Assembly: GCA_905372035.1 (NCBI GenBank)
Contig: CAJPNN010000010.1
Span: 1 to 37,117, forward strand
Source: Bacillota bacterium
GTDB taxonomy: Bacteria; Bacillota; Clostridia; Peptostreptococcales; Anaerovoracaceae
Reading direction: 5' to 3'
Length of the DNA: 37,117 nucleotides
Shown here one piece after another: positions 8,264 to 15,851 of this stretch (within the stretch, counting starts at the first letter, position 1; each line of letters begins with the position of its first letter). The translations under genes were made by a program, and so were the position numbers. The notes beneath the pieces were generated by a model. It saw only the letters and a program-made list of their open reading frames with translations. It was not told where the DNA came from and did not search any database.

Positions 8264-8950
8264 ATGAAAAAATTTATATCTATAGTTATAGTTGTTAGTA
8301 TGCTGATTATTCCCGGTCAATCGATTTTTGCAAAAAATGCCAAACAGGAATCCGATTCCTCTACAGAACATGTTGTGAGCATCAAACCGGAATTTGATAA
8401 AATGTTTGAGATGAATGATTCAAAAACCGTCAAACTTAAAGGTGTCACCAACAAAATGTTTATCGAATTTAAATCACAGGATGACGCACTCAACAAAGTT
8501 AAAATAAAATGTGCCGATTTAATAGGAAAGCTTCGGCAACAATACGGGCTTGCCGAACTGTCAGAAGCTAATTGGGAAGAATATTACGGTTACTTACATG
8601 CCGTTTTGGATGATAAAAACTCAAAGTTCAATATAAATGAAGATGATTATGAATATCGCTTGCTAAGATCTTTCTTTGATATTTACGAAAATAAATATAA
8701 AAATGATATTGTTGATAAACTGGCTTTTAAAAATCTTTCTGCAAAAGTTATGATAAATGGCAAATATAGACAAGTAAATGAAGTAATTGCCAACAATTTA
8801 CCGTATGATGCACCGTTTGCCGAAGAATACTATTCAAATGAAAGGGAACAAGTTGATGTCGAGAGAGAAAATCTATCGAAAAAATCAAATTCCACTGTGA
8901 ATATTATGGTGGCCGTTTTCATTGCACAAATTTTGTTCCCCGGATTTTAG
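8264..8950 (+). CDS. Secreted protein, paralogue of the amidase-domain protein but without the amidase domain
   Basis: This is 228 residues with a signal peptide (MKKFISIVIVVSMLIIP then GQSIFAKNAKQ, likely cleaved after the FA-K region). Residues 35-185 closely match the N-terminal part of the protein at 9999-11120, including KPEFDKMFEMNDSKTV, NKMFIEFKSQDDALNKV and LSEANWEEYYGYL. After residue about 190 the two diverge: this copy ends in a short hydrophobic tail (STVNIMVAVFIAQILFPGF) instead of the catalytic domain. GGAGG lies 9 bases before the ATG. It may be a decayed gene or a functional short variant that uses its tail as a membrane anchor. I do not know the role of the shared N-terminal domain. 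Confidence 0.75.
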   Translation: MKKFISIVIVVSMLIIPGQSIFAKNAKQESDSSTEHVVSIKPEFDKMFEMNDSKTVKLKGVTNKMFIEFKSQDDALNKVKIKCADLIGKLRQQYGLAELSEANWEEYYGYLHAVLDDKNSKFNINEDDYEYRLLRSFFDIYENKYKNDIVDKLAFKNLSAKVMINGKYRQVNEVIANNLPYDAPFAEEYYSNEREQVDVERENLSKKSNSTVNIMVAVFIAQILFPGF

Positions 8951-9061
8951 AGATTTATGAAGTCAGACAACAGTCACATGACAGCGTATATCCCTATTAG
9001 TTGCACAAGAATAGTAAGTAAGACAATCATTGAGATACGATAGGCATTAGAGGAGGAAAGC

Positions 9062-9451
9062 ATGCAAGGATTCGGAACTGAGAAAAATAACATTCTAATA
9101 AACTTTACTCTTAGAGTAATACCGCTATTCACACTATTGGCTACTTGGCGCAATGATGGAACAAAACTTGTAATAGGTGATATTTATTTAGGCTCAAATA
9201 AAATCGCTGCTGTTTTAGGCTTCTTAATCATTTTCGGAATAGCATTTTTGAAAATAAATTCAAACTTCAAGCTTATCGCTAATGCTTTGGGTAATTTAAT
9301 TTTTTGGATTCCCCCTTTCTATGCGGCTATTGGAACAGAGCCAAATATGTTTTATCTTACCGGCGGATACTGGGTAAGTATAATAATTGTATTTGTGTGC
9401 TTTATCCTGCAATCAGTGATGATTTATAAAGAAAAATCTATAGAAAAATAA
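9062..9451 (+). CDS. Four-helix membrane protein, copy 1
   Basis: This is 129 residues with four predicted transmembrane segments (around ILINFTLRVIPLFTLLA, AAVLGFLIIFGIAFL, LGNLIFWIPPFYAA and VSIIIVFVCFILQSVMIY) and a short charged tail. It is a close paralogue of the protein at 11101-11493; their last 30 residues are almost identical. AGAGGAGGAAAGC before the ATG gives a strong ribosome binding site. Family and function are not recognised. Its fixed pairing with the secreted protein suggests the two act together. Confidence 0.8.
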   Translation: MQGFGTEKNNILINFTLRVIPLFTLLATWRNDGTKLVIGDIYLGSNKIAAVLGFLIIFGIAFLKINSNFKLIANALGNLIFWIPPFYAAIGTEPNMFYLTGGYWVSIIIVFVCFILQSVMIYKEKSIEK

Positions 9452-9462
9452 TTCATTTAGAA

Positions 9463-9504
9463 AAGGAGTGAACAAGATGATATCTTGTTCACTCCTTATT
9501 ATTG
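9463..9504 (+). terminator. Terminator of copy 1
   Basis: A perfect 16-bp stem lies at 9463-9478 and 9482-9497 (AAGGAGTGAACAAGAT with its complement, loop GAT) and is followed by ATTATT. Nearly the same element ends copy 2. Confidence 0.8.
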
Positions 9505-9537
9505 GAGAGAGTGTGATATTTTTTTCTATTAAAAAGG

Positions 9538-9685
9538 CTGCTAATTCATATTTTGCACTCAATTTCCAATCTAATCAAAACAAGAACCATCTCATACATC
9601 TTGCACTTGAGATTGAAATATCTACCACTGTTGCATTAAGTCCTGTGAAGCACTGTAAAAATTATTCAAAATATATAAATCAATA
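9538..9685. other. Spacer between the two duplicated units
   Basis: This stretch has no counterpart after copy 2 and no gene that I can support. A reading frame running from 9468 to 9686 starts inside the terminator hairpin and is not credible. Confidence 0.4.
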
Positions 9686-9690
9686 ACCAT

Positions 9691-9718
9691 TTACATTTTT
9701 AAACAATAATGCTGTACT
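9691..9718 (+). promoter_or_regulatory. Promoter of the second copy
   Basis: TTACAT (9691-9696) and TGTACT (9713-9718) with a 16-base spacer match the promoter of copy 1 in position and flanking bases (ACTGAAACAAA follows both). Both boxes are one base weaker than in copy 1. Confidence 0.5.
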
Positions 9719-9844
9719 GAAACAAATTAAAAATAATATGATATTTCTTTTAAAATTACAAATATATTAGAAATATATATTTATATTCTATTTTAATTTA
9801 GATGATAAATAAGTATATCACTGTAAAAAATATAGCCCTCGTAA

Positions 9845-9866
9845 TTAATCAGGAACTACTGATTAA
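9845..9866 (+). promoter_or_regulatory. Hairpin or operator in the copy 2 leader
   Basis: TTAATCAG and CTGATTAA form a perfect 8-bp inverted repeat around GAACTA, just before a very short reading frame. It is absent from the copy 1 leader. Confidence 0.35.
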
Positions 9867-9889
9867 AATATATTAAGGGAGGTACAGTT

Positions 9890-9931
9890 ATGAACTATAT
9901 GAATCCTCAAAGGTATAAGAACGGAGATTAA
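9890..9931 (+). CDS. Possible 13-residue leader peptide
   Basis: AAGGGAGG (9875-9882) lies 7 bases before an ATG that opens a 13-codon frame (MNYMNPQRYKNGD, then TAA). The ribosome binding site is as strong as that of any gene here. The frame lies in the leader segment present only in copy 2, 67 bases before the secreted amidase gene. It could be a leader peptide or chance. Confidence 0.3.
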   Translation: MNYMNPQRYKNGD

Positions 9932-9998
9932 GATTCGCATAATCTTATAATAAGTTGAAGTTAAAAAGATGTAATTTTAGGAATTGAGGTAAAACATT

Positions 9999-11120
9999 AT
10001 GAAAAAATTTATATCTATGGTTATCACTATTAGTATGCTCATTATCCCTGTACAATCAGTTTTTGCAGAAAACGATAAACATGAAGCTGATCCTGCTACA
10101 GAATATGTCAACAGTATTAAGCCGGAATTTGATGAAATGTTTGAGATGAATGATTCAAAAACTGTCACACTTAAAGGTATCACCAACAAAATGTTTATTG
10201 AATTTAAATCACAGGATGATGCACTCAACAAAGTTAAAAGGAAATGTGCCGATTTAATAGGAAAGCTTCAGCAACAATACAGGCTTGCCGAACTTTCAGA
10301 AGCTAATTGGGAAGAATATTACGGTTACTTATATGCCATTTTGGATGATAAAAACTCAAAATTCAATATAGATGAATACGAATATGATTTCTTAAATGCT
10401 TTCTTTGATATTTACGAGAATAAATATAAAAATGATATTGTTGATAAATTAGCTTTGAAAGATTTTTCTGCAAAGACTATGGTTCTTGGTGAATACAGAA
10501 GTGTAGATGAAGTAATAGCCGAAAATTTACCATATGAAGCGGAGTTTTCACAGGAATATTTTAAGAAATTCAATTTGTCGGAATTAAGGGCTACTATAAA
10601 CATTTCAGCAGCTATTTCATATGCTAAAACATATGCTAACAAACCGAATCAACCTTCATATCATTATTTTTGGACTAGAGATTGTACAAATTTTGTTTCT
10701 CAGGTTTTAGAAGCCGGCGGAGTTAAGCAAGTCGTAACAAATAATGAAGCCTCCGGCTGGTGGCATAAGCGTATATATGATCCCCATTCTTGGATTGGAA
10801 AACATAAACACTCTATCTCATGGATATCAGCAAATACTTTCGCACGCTACATGGGAGTTGTTTTTACAACAAAGAATCATAAAAATTTCAGTACTAACAT
10901 ACATAAAGGAAGTATAATAGCTTCCGATAATGATAATGATGGAGATTGGGATCATATAGGTTTTGTTACCGCTGTTGATAATCATATCGGCAGTTATGGA
11001 TATCGTGACTATAAGGTGGCTCAACATACCAATAACTATCATTTATGGACCAGTGATTCCGATAACAAGTGGGAAAAAGTAGCTGCCAAGGGAGGAAAGT
11101 ATGCAAGGATTCGGAACTGA
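9999..11120 (+). CDS. Secreted protein with C-terminal amidase (Amidase_6-like) domain
   Basis: This is 373 residues with a signal peptide (MKKFISMVITISMLIIPVQS, cleavage likely near VFA-EN). Residues about 30-190 form a helical N-terminal domain shared with the protein at 8264-8950. Residues about 200-370 match the putative amidase domain found in secreted Firmicute proteins: ISYAKTYANKPN, then RDCTNFVSQVLEAGG with the likely catalytic Cys229, and later DWDHIGFVTAV with His319 and AQHTNNYHLW with His343. This Cys-His arrangement is of the NlpC/P60-like papain fold, so cell-wall peptides are plausible substrates, though this is not shown. The last seven codons overlap the start of the membrane-protein gene (11101), which indicates coupled translation. 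Confidence 0.85.
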   Translation: MKKFISMVITISMLIIPVQSVFAENDKHEADPATEYVNSIKPEFDEMFEMNDSKTVTLKGITNKMFIEFKSQDDALNKVKRKCADLIGKLQQQYRLAELSEANWEEYYGYLYAILDDKNSKFNIDEYEYDFLNAFFDIYENKYKNDIVDKLALKDFSAKTMVLGEYRSVDEVIAENLPYEAEFSQEYFKKFNLSELRATINISAAISYAKTYANKPNQPSYHYFWTRDCTNFVSQVLEAGGVKQVVTNNEASGWWHKRIYDPHSWIGKHKHSISWISANTFARYMGVVFTTKNHKNFSTNIHKGSIIASDNDNDGDWDHIGFVTAVDNHIGSYGYRDYKVAQHTNNYHLWTSDSDNKWEKVAAKGGKYARIRN

Positions 11121-11493
11121 TAGAAATACACTTATAATAAATCTTGCAATTAGAATAATACCGTTATTCACACTATTTATTATTTGGAATGGTGAATTCG
11201 GTATAAAACCCTATGCAGGAGAACGATATTTAAATTCGAATAAATTCACTTGTATTTTAGGATTTTTAATTATTTTCGGGCTGCCATTCCTGAAAACAAA
11301 TTTGAATTTTAAGTATATATCCAATACTTTGGGAAATTTAGTTTTTTGGGTTCCAATGTTTCACAGTGCTATTGCATACGGTGAACGTAAAAGTTATATT
11401 AACTATGGATACTGGGTAAGTATAATAATTGTATTTGTGTGCTTTATCCTGCAATCAGTGATGATTTATAAAGAAAAACCTATAGAAAAATAA
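11101..11493 (+). CDS. Four-helix membrane protein, copy 2
   Basis: This is 130 residues with four predicted transmembrane segments and clear similarity to the protein at 9062-9451 (MQGFGT at the start and GYWVSIIIVFVCFILQSVMIY at the end). Its ATG lies inside the amidase gene, with GGAGGAAAGT as ribosome binding site, so the two are made together. A membrane partner made with a secreted wall-active enzyme could be an immunity factor, an anchor or an export helper; sequence alone does not decide. Confidence 0.8.
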   Translation: MQGFGTDRNTLIINLAIRIIPLFTLFIIWNGEFGIKPYAGERYLNSNKFTCILGFLIIFGLPFLKTNLNFKYISNTLGNLVFWVPMFHSAIAYGERKSYINYGYWVSIIIVFVCFILQSVMIYKEKPIEK

Positions 11494-11502
11494 TTCATTT
11501 AC

Positions 11503-11549
11503 AAAGGGAGTGAACAAGATGATATCTTGTTCACTCCCTTTCTATTATT
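11503..11549 (+). terminator. Terminator of copy 2
   Basis: A perfect 18-bp stem lies at 11503-11520 and 11524-11541 with loop GAT, followed by CTATTATT. Its core is identical to the copy 1 terminator. Confidence 0.8.
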
Positions 11550-11625
11550 GGAGAGAGTGTGAGATTTTTTATCTATTAAAAAGCTACTCATTTATATCAA
11601 AAAGTTTCACATTGTATTGTATTTG

Positions 11626-11654
11626 TTTACAAAAAGTGATATGCTCAATATAAG
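11626..11654 (+). promoter_or_regulatory. Promoter of the DinJ/YafQ-type operon
   Basis: TTTACA (11626-11631) and TATAAG (11649-11654) are separated by 17 bases, ending 20 bases before the antitoxin start. Autorepression by the toxin-antitoxin complex at such a site is usual for the family. Confidence 0.5.
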
Positions 11655-11674
11655 AAAGCATGGAGGTGAAAAGC

Positions 11675-11962
11675 ATGGCAAAAACAGCAAATATTAATGT
11701 CCGTATTGATCCGAAAACAAAAGCGAGTGTGGAACAGTTATTTTCAAGTTTCGGAATCAGCGTAACCGATGCAATCAATATTTTTCTTCATAAATCACTA
11801 ATGGAGGGAGGGCTTCCTTTTGAAATGAAACAGCCCCGTTTTAACTCGGAAACGGAAATGGCTATAGAGGAAGCAAGGCTCATTATGGCAGGAAATTTTC
11901 CGGCCAGACGTTATGCCTCGGCAAAAGAGTTATTTGATGAGCTGAAAACGGACGGTGAATAA
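11675..11962 (+). CDS. RelB/DinJ-family antitoxin
   Basis: This is a 95-residue antitoxin. The N-terminal half is a ribbon-helix-helix DNA-binding domain typical of RelB/DinJ (NINVRIDPKTKASVEQLFSS then GISVTDAINIFLHKSL), and GGLPFEM is the usual end of that domain. The C-terminal half would wrap and neutralise the toxin. I chose the ATG at 11675 because GGAGGTG lies 8 bases upstream; the ATG at 11660 overlaps that site. The stop shares one base with the toxin start (TAATG), so the two are translationally coupled. Confidence 0.92.
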   Translation: MAKTANINVRIDPKTKASVEQLFSSFGISVTDAINIFLHKSLMEGGLPFEMKQPRFNSETEMAIEEARLIMAGNFPARRYASAKELFDELKTDGE

Positions 11963-12240
11963 TGTTAGATCTTGTAACCACAAGTGCCTTTCGTAAGGAT
12001 TTGAAATTTGCCAAAAAGCGAGGCTACGACCTATCTTTGCTTGAAACTGTACTAAATACTCTTTTAGAAGAAAAAAACTTGGATAAGCGTTATCACGACC
12101 ATGCTTTAACCGGAAATTATATCGGATTTCGAGAATGTCATATCCTGACGGATTGGTTGCTCATTTATGCAGTGAATAAATCGCAACTGATCCTCACAGC
12201 TTCCCGGACAGGAACACACTCCGATTTGTTTGGAAAATAG
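11962..12240 (+). CDS. YafQ/RelE-family mRNA interferase toxin
   Basis: This is a 92-residue toxin that in characterised relatives cuts mRNA on the ribosome. It has the YafQ-specific catalytic pattern: His47 (YHDHALTG), His60 and Asp64 (GFRECHILTDWLLIY) and His86 (RTGTHSDLF). All key residues appear intact, so it is likely active and held in check by the antitoxin encoded just upstream. A hairpin terminator follows the stop directly. Confidence 0.93.
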   Translation: MLDLVTTSAFRKDLKFAKKRGYDLSLLETVLNTLLEEKNLDKRYHDHALTGNYIGFRECHILTDWLLIYAVNKSQLILTASRTGTHSDLFGK

Positions 12241-12270
12241 GGTACATTTGTTGTTACAGATGTACCTTTT
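12241..12270 (+). terminator. Terminator of the toxin-antitoxin operon
   Basis: GGTACATTTGT (12241-12251) and ACAGATGTACC (12256-12266) form an 11-bp stem with one T-G pair and loop TGTT, followed by TTTT. It begins at the base after the toxin stop codon. Confidence 0.8.
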
Positions 12271-12323
12271 ACGTTATAATTATTTATTTCTTTTTTCTCT
12301 TGTAGTAAGAATTCAGAGCCCTT

Positions 12324-12352
12324 TTGTCAAAATGATATATTTTATCTATAAC
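12324..12352 (+). promoter_or_regulatory. Promoter of ilvA
   Basis: TTGTCA (12324-12329) and TATAAC (12347-12352) are separated by 17 bases. The leader to the gene is about 105 bases, with no clear regulatory hairpin. Confidence 0.5.
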
Positions 12353-12463
12353 TTTTTGCTGAAACTTTGCTGATTTTATCGAAGAAAAACAGTGTAATAT
12401 ATTGATTTTTGATCTTCGAAGGAATAGAATATTTCTATTAAAAATTTTATGGAGGTTCTTCCC

Positions 12464-13702
12464 TTGAAAAAAGATGATGTACAGTTTTACATGGCAAAAG
12501 ACCATAAACAAAACATATTAAAAGCAAAAGAAAACCTGAAAGATGTTTTAAAACCTACACCTCTTATAAAAAGTGATTTTTACAGCGCCGAATATAACTG
12601 TGATGTATATTTAAAACCTGAAAACTTTCAAAATACGGGTTCATTTAAAATCAGAGGTGCTTATAATAAAATTGCCAATATGGGTCCGAATGAGGCAGCA
12701 AAAGGTATAATTGCGTCTTCTGCCGGGAATCATGCACAAGGTGTCGCATACTCGGCTCAAAAAAAAGGTATAAAAGCCACGATTGTAATGCCCAATGTCA
12801 CGCCTCTTCTTAAAGTGGAAGCTACAAAATCACTCGGTGCAAACGTCATAATTCATGGCGATGCTTATGATGACGCTTATTCCAAAGCTATGGAACTTTC
12901 AGAAAAACACGGCTATACTTTTGTTCATCCGTTTGACGATTACGATGTTTTATGCGGCCAGGGAACCATCGGTCTTGAAATACTTGAAGAACTTGATAAT
13001 GTAGACGAAATTTTAATTCCTATCGGCGGCGGAGGACTGATAAGCGGAATAGCCCTCGCTGTGAAATCAATAAACCCTAACGTGAAAATAATAGGTGTTG
13101 TACCTGCGGGTTCCACCGCTATGAAAGTTTCTGTAGAAGAAGGACATATTTCCAGACTCGCCTCTCTAAAAACTATAGCCGAGGGCGTTGCCGTAAAACA
13201 ACCCGGAGATTTAACATTTGAAATAACAAAAAAATATGTCGACGACATAGTCACCGTAACCGAAAAAGATATAATGGAAGCTGTGTTGATCTCCATAGAA
13301 AAACAGAAAATGATCGCCGAAACCGCAGGCGTGGTTCCTATGGCAGCCATAAGGAAAAGAGCCTCTGCAGGGAAAAAGATAGTTTGTATCATCAGCGGCG
13401 GAAATATAGATGTTGTAACTATATCTTCAATAATAAACCAGGGGCTTATAAGCCGAGGAAGAATAATGTGTTTCAGCGTTGAACTGCCCGATAAACCGGG
13501 ACAGCTCTTAAAAATCGCTCAGCTCCTTGCTGAAAACGATGCAAACGTAATCGAGCTCGAACATAACCAGTTCAAAGCGATTGATCGATATTCCAACAAA
13601 GTTGTACTTGAAGTAACCGTGGAAACCAACGGACACTCTCATATAGATAAAATAGTCTCCGTGCTTGAAGATAACAACTTTACCGTCACAAGAATTTATT
13701 AA
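12464..13702 (+). CDS. ilvA: Threonine ammonia-lyase (threonine dehydratase) with ACT domain
   Basis: This PLP enzyme converts threonine to 2-oxobutanoate and ammonia. The PLP lysine lies in the motif FQNTGSFKIRGAYNKI, the substrate loop is SSAGNHAQGVA, and the phosphate-binding glycines are IPIGGGGLISG. A single ACT-like domain occupies about the last 75 residues (FSVELPDKPGQLLKIAQLL), as in the shorter, about 400-residue class used in catabolism or isoleucine synthesis. I chose the TTG at 12464 (412 residues) because GGAGG is 8 bases upstream of it. The ATG at 12449 overlaps that site and has none of its own. The stop codon overlaps the stop of the convergent symporter gene. Confidence 0.93.
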   Translation: MKKDDVQFYMAKDHKQNILKAKENLKDVLKPTPLIKSDFYSAEYNCDVYLKPENFQNTGSFKIRGAYNKIANMGPNEAAKGIIASSAGNHAQGVAYSAQKKGIKATIVMPNVTPLLKVEATKSLGANVIIHGDAYDDAYSKAMELSEKHGYTFVHPFDDYDVLCGQGTIGLEILEELDNVDEILIPIGGGGLISGIALAVKSINPNVKIIGVVPAGSTAMKVSVEEGHISRLASLKTIAEGVAVKQPGDLTFEITKKYVDDIVTVTEKDIMEAVLISIEKQKMIAETAGVVPMAAIRKRASAGKKIVCIISGGNIDVVTISSIINQGLISRGRIMCFSVELPDKPGQLLKIAQLLAENDANVIELEHNQFKAIDRYSNKVVLEVTVETNGHSHIDKIVSVLEDNNFTVTRIY

Positions 13703-15195
13703 GCAATATTTTTAATATCTTTATTTTCCGTTATTTTACTTACAAGCGGAACGGATGTGATCGAAGCTGCTATTGCCGCTATTCCGAAAGCGGGCGCCAT
13801 ACTTTTAGCGGCTTCAAAATCTTTGAAAATCGTAAAACTTATCAGCAAAATACCTACGACTGAAATTCCGCTAAAAAGTCCTGCCCATGCTCCCTGTCTT
13901 GTAATATTTTTTCCATAGAGTCCCCATATGTACGGTCCTATAAAGCAACCTGCCACAACTCCCCATGAAAAACTCATTATATTTACAATAAAAGAAATAT
14001 TCATCGTGGCAAATATGTATGAACAGGCTATAAATATCAAGCACATCCCCCTTAAGAGGAAAACCTGATTTTTCGGAGAAATATCTTTCCTGATTTCTTC
14101 TACAAAATCCAAAGCTACAGCCGAACTTGAAGAAAGAACTATTGCCGATAATGTCGACATTGAAGCCGATAAAAGAAGCAGCATTATAAGGCTTAAAATA
14201 ATATTTGAGAAAACACTGTGAGTAAGAGCTTTCATTAATACAGTCGGAACGACTCCGTCAAAACCTGCGGAAGTATCAGGCATTCCGTCAGCTTTAGCAC
14301 TTATAAAAAGTCTGCCCAAAGACCCTGTAAAATATGCTCCGCATCCTATAAACAAAGCAAAAAATGTCGATACGAAAGTAGCTAATTTTATTGAACTTTC
14401 ATCTTTTATCGCATAGTATTTCTGAACCATCTGCGGCAGACCCCATACTCCTACACTTGTAAGCATAATATTTGTTATGAGCAATCTGAAACTGTCTCCG
14501 CCTACAGGATTCACAAATTTGCCGTCCATAGCGGAAAGTCTTTCAAACGCTCCGGTAAACCCTCCGACTTCCGGTCTTGTAAGCAAGATGGCAAGCATTG
14601 CTAAAAGCCCCGCTATCATTATCAATCCCTGTATAAAGTCATTGAGAGATGTTGCTACATATCCTCCCAAAACCAAATAAACGGCAGTAAGTATAGCCAC
14701 AAAAAGCATGCATAAATTCGGTGACACTCCTTTAAAAATTGCACTGAACATCACTCCCAATCCTTTGTATACTCCGGCTGCATACGGAACAAGAAATAAA
14801 AATATTATTATCGCTCCGTAAAGTTTCATATTTCTATCTCCATACCGAGCCTGAAAAAATTCGGGCATAGTTCTGGCATTGAGCTTTCTAGTCATTTTTC
14901 TTGTTGGCAACGCTAACAGTTTCCACGCTAAAAAACACCCTATCAAAGCGTTACCTATACCTATCCACATGCTGCCCATACCTACGTTCCAGCCCATCAT
15001 GCCGGCATAGCCAATAAAAATAACGGCCGAAAAATATGAAGTCCCATATGAAAAGGCTGTTAGCCATGGACCTATATTCCTGCCGCCAAGCAAAAATCCA
15101 TCTACGGTATTTGCCTTTTTCGAGCTTACCACTCCGACACTTACCATGATGAATACAAAAACTCCAAGTGAAACTAAAGCAATTATCTGTGTCAT
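13699..15195 (-). CDS. Sodium:solute symporter (SSS family)
   Basis: This is a 498-residue membrane protein with about 13 hydrophobic helices. SSS features are VDGFLLGGRNIGPWLTAFSYGTS in two adjacent blocks near residues 30-55, a helix 5 region YAAGVYKGLGVMFSAIF, and GGYVATSLNDFIQGLIMIAG, which is characteristic of the family. It is clearly distinct from the symporter at 808-2382. GGAGAGG lies upstream of the ATG. Convergent ilvA ends within its last codons. An amino acid is a plausible substrate given this neighbour, but that is only suggestive. Confidence 0.9.
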   Translation of the reverse strand: MTQIIALVSLGVFVFIMVSVGVVSSKKANTVDGFLLGGRNIGPWLTAFSYGTSYFSAVIFIGYAGMMGWNVGMGSMWIGIGNALIGCFLAWKLLALPTRKMTRKLNARTMPEFFQARYGDRNMKLYGAIIIFLFLVPYAAGVYKGLGVMFSAIFKGVSPNLCMLFVAILTAVYLVLGGYVATSLNDFIQGLIMIAGLLAMLAILLTRPEVGGFTGAFERLSAMDGKFVNPVGGDSFRLLITNIMLTSVGVWGLPQMVQKYYAIKDESSIKLATFVSTFFALFIGCGAYFTGSLGRLFISAKADGMPDTSAGFDGVVPTVLMKALTHSVFSNIILSLIMLLLLSASMSTLSAIVLSSSSAVALDFVEEIRKDISPKNQVFLLRGMCLIFIACSYIFATMNISFIVNIMSFSWGVVAGCFIGPYIWGLYGKNITRQGAWAGLFSGISVVGILLISFTIFKDFEAAKSMAPAFGIAAIAASITSVPLVSKITENKDIKNIA

Positions 15196-15396
15196 TTTTC
15201 CTACCTCTCCTTCAAATCCTACAATTCAACACTATACGCTTCAAATTAACTTTTTAAAATATGCACTCCTACCGCCTTTCGGCATCCTACTTTACCTTTA
15301 ATCTTCATAGACACAATTAACATTCAAACACAAAAGCAAAATTAAATCAAAATCAAAAGGCCCCGATCCTTACGCTTTCAGTATTATACTAATAGA

Positions 15397-15693
15397 TTAA
15401 AGGTCTTTAATCTTATCCAGGACTAGCTTATATCCGTCAGAGCCGTAAAGAAGACTTTTATTTACTCTGCTTATAGTTGCAGCACTGGCTTTCGTTTTGG
15501 ATTCAATATCCGTATACGTATTCCCCTCCGAAAGCATCTTTGCCACCTGCAATCTTTGAGAAATAGCATGAAGTTCGTTAGCTGTACATATATCTTCAAA
15601 GAAACGATAACACTCTTCCTGAGTTTTAAGACACATAACGGCCTCAAACAGCTCATCGACTTCTCTACTTTTAAATTTAGAATCATAAACCAT
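15397..15693 (-). CDS. YerC/TrpR-like DNA-binding protein
   Basis: This is 98 residues matching the YerC/YecD subgroup of the Trp-repressor/replication-initiator fold. Typical segments are LFEAVMCLKTQEECYRFFED, then ISQRLQVAKMLSEG, then the helix-turn-helix TYTDIESKTKASAATISRVN. In Bacillus-type genomes these are stand-alone regulators whose targets are poorly known. GGAG precedes the ATG and a consensus-like promoter lies 48 bases upstream, so it is transcribed on its own. The symporter gene lies downstream on the same strand after a 200-base gap. Confidence 0.9.
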   Translation of the reverse strand: MVYDSKFKSREVDELFEAVMCLKTQEECYRFFEDICTANELHAISQRLQVAKMLSEGNTYTDIESKTKASAATISRVNKSLLYGSDGYKLVLDKIKDL

Positions 15694-15740
15694 ATACGCT
15701 ACTCCAAAATAATATTACTCTAATTAATTAAAGCACCATT

Positions 15741-15770
15741 ATTATATACTCTAAACATACTCACCGTCAA
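15741..15770 (-). promoter_or_regulatory. Promoter of the YerC-like gene
   Basis: On the minus strand TTGACG (15770-15765) and a perfect TATAAT (15746-15741) are separated by 18 bases. Confidence 0.75.
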
Positions 15771-15851
15771 CATTTTTTATCCGTTTCAACATCCGATTTA
15801 TGAATCATCAGTTCGGCAATTACTGCTTAAGGAAATAAATAATTTAATTTT

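Larger units (their letters stand above)
8130..9537 (+). repeat. Tandem duplication, copy 1 (shortened)
   Basis: Copy 1 comprises promoter region, secreted-protein gene, four-helix membrane-protein gene, terminator hairpin and the following ATTATTGGAGAGAGTGTGA. The same order and closely similar sequence recur at about 9680-11584. Copy 1 lacks roughly 500 bp that encode the amidase domain in copy 2. Confidence 0.8.
9686..11584 (+). repeat. Tandem duplication, copy 2 (full length)
   Basis: Copy 2 has the same order as copy 1: promoter, secreted protein, four-helix protein, terminator hairpin and ATTATTGGAGAGAGTGTGA. It is longer because it keeps the amidase domain and has about 170 extra bases between promoter and gene. 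Confidence 0.8.

Noticed and set aside
8264..8950. Calling the short secreted protein a simple pseudogene
   Set aside because: It keeps promoter, ribosome binding site, signal peptide and an open frame, and its tail could be a membrane anchor. Loss of the amidase domain does not prove loss of function.
9468..9686. 72-codon plus-strand frame between the duplicated units
   Set aside because: It starts inside the terminator hairpin of copy 1, has no proper ribosome binding site, and has no counterpart after copy 2.
15196..15396. Riboswitch in the leader of the second symporter (small GCCGAAAGGC hairpin near 15274-15283)
   Set aside because: Only a 3-bp stem with a GAAA loop is visible. No larger conserved structure or switching terminator could be drawn.
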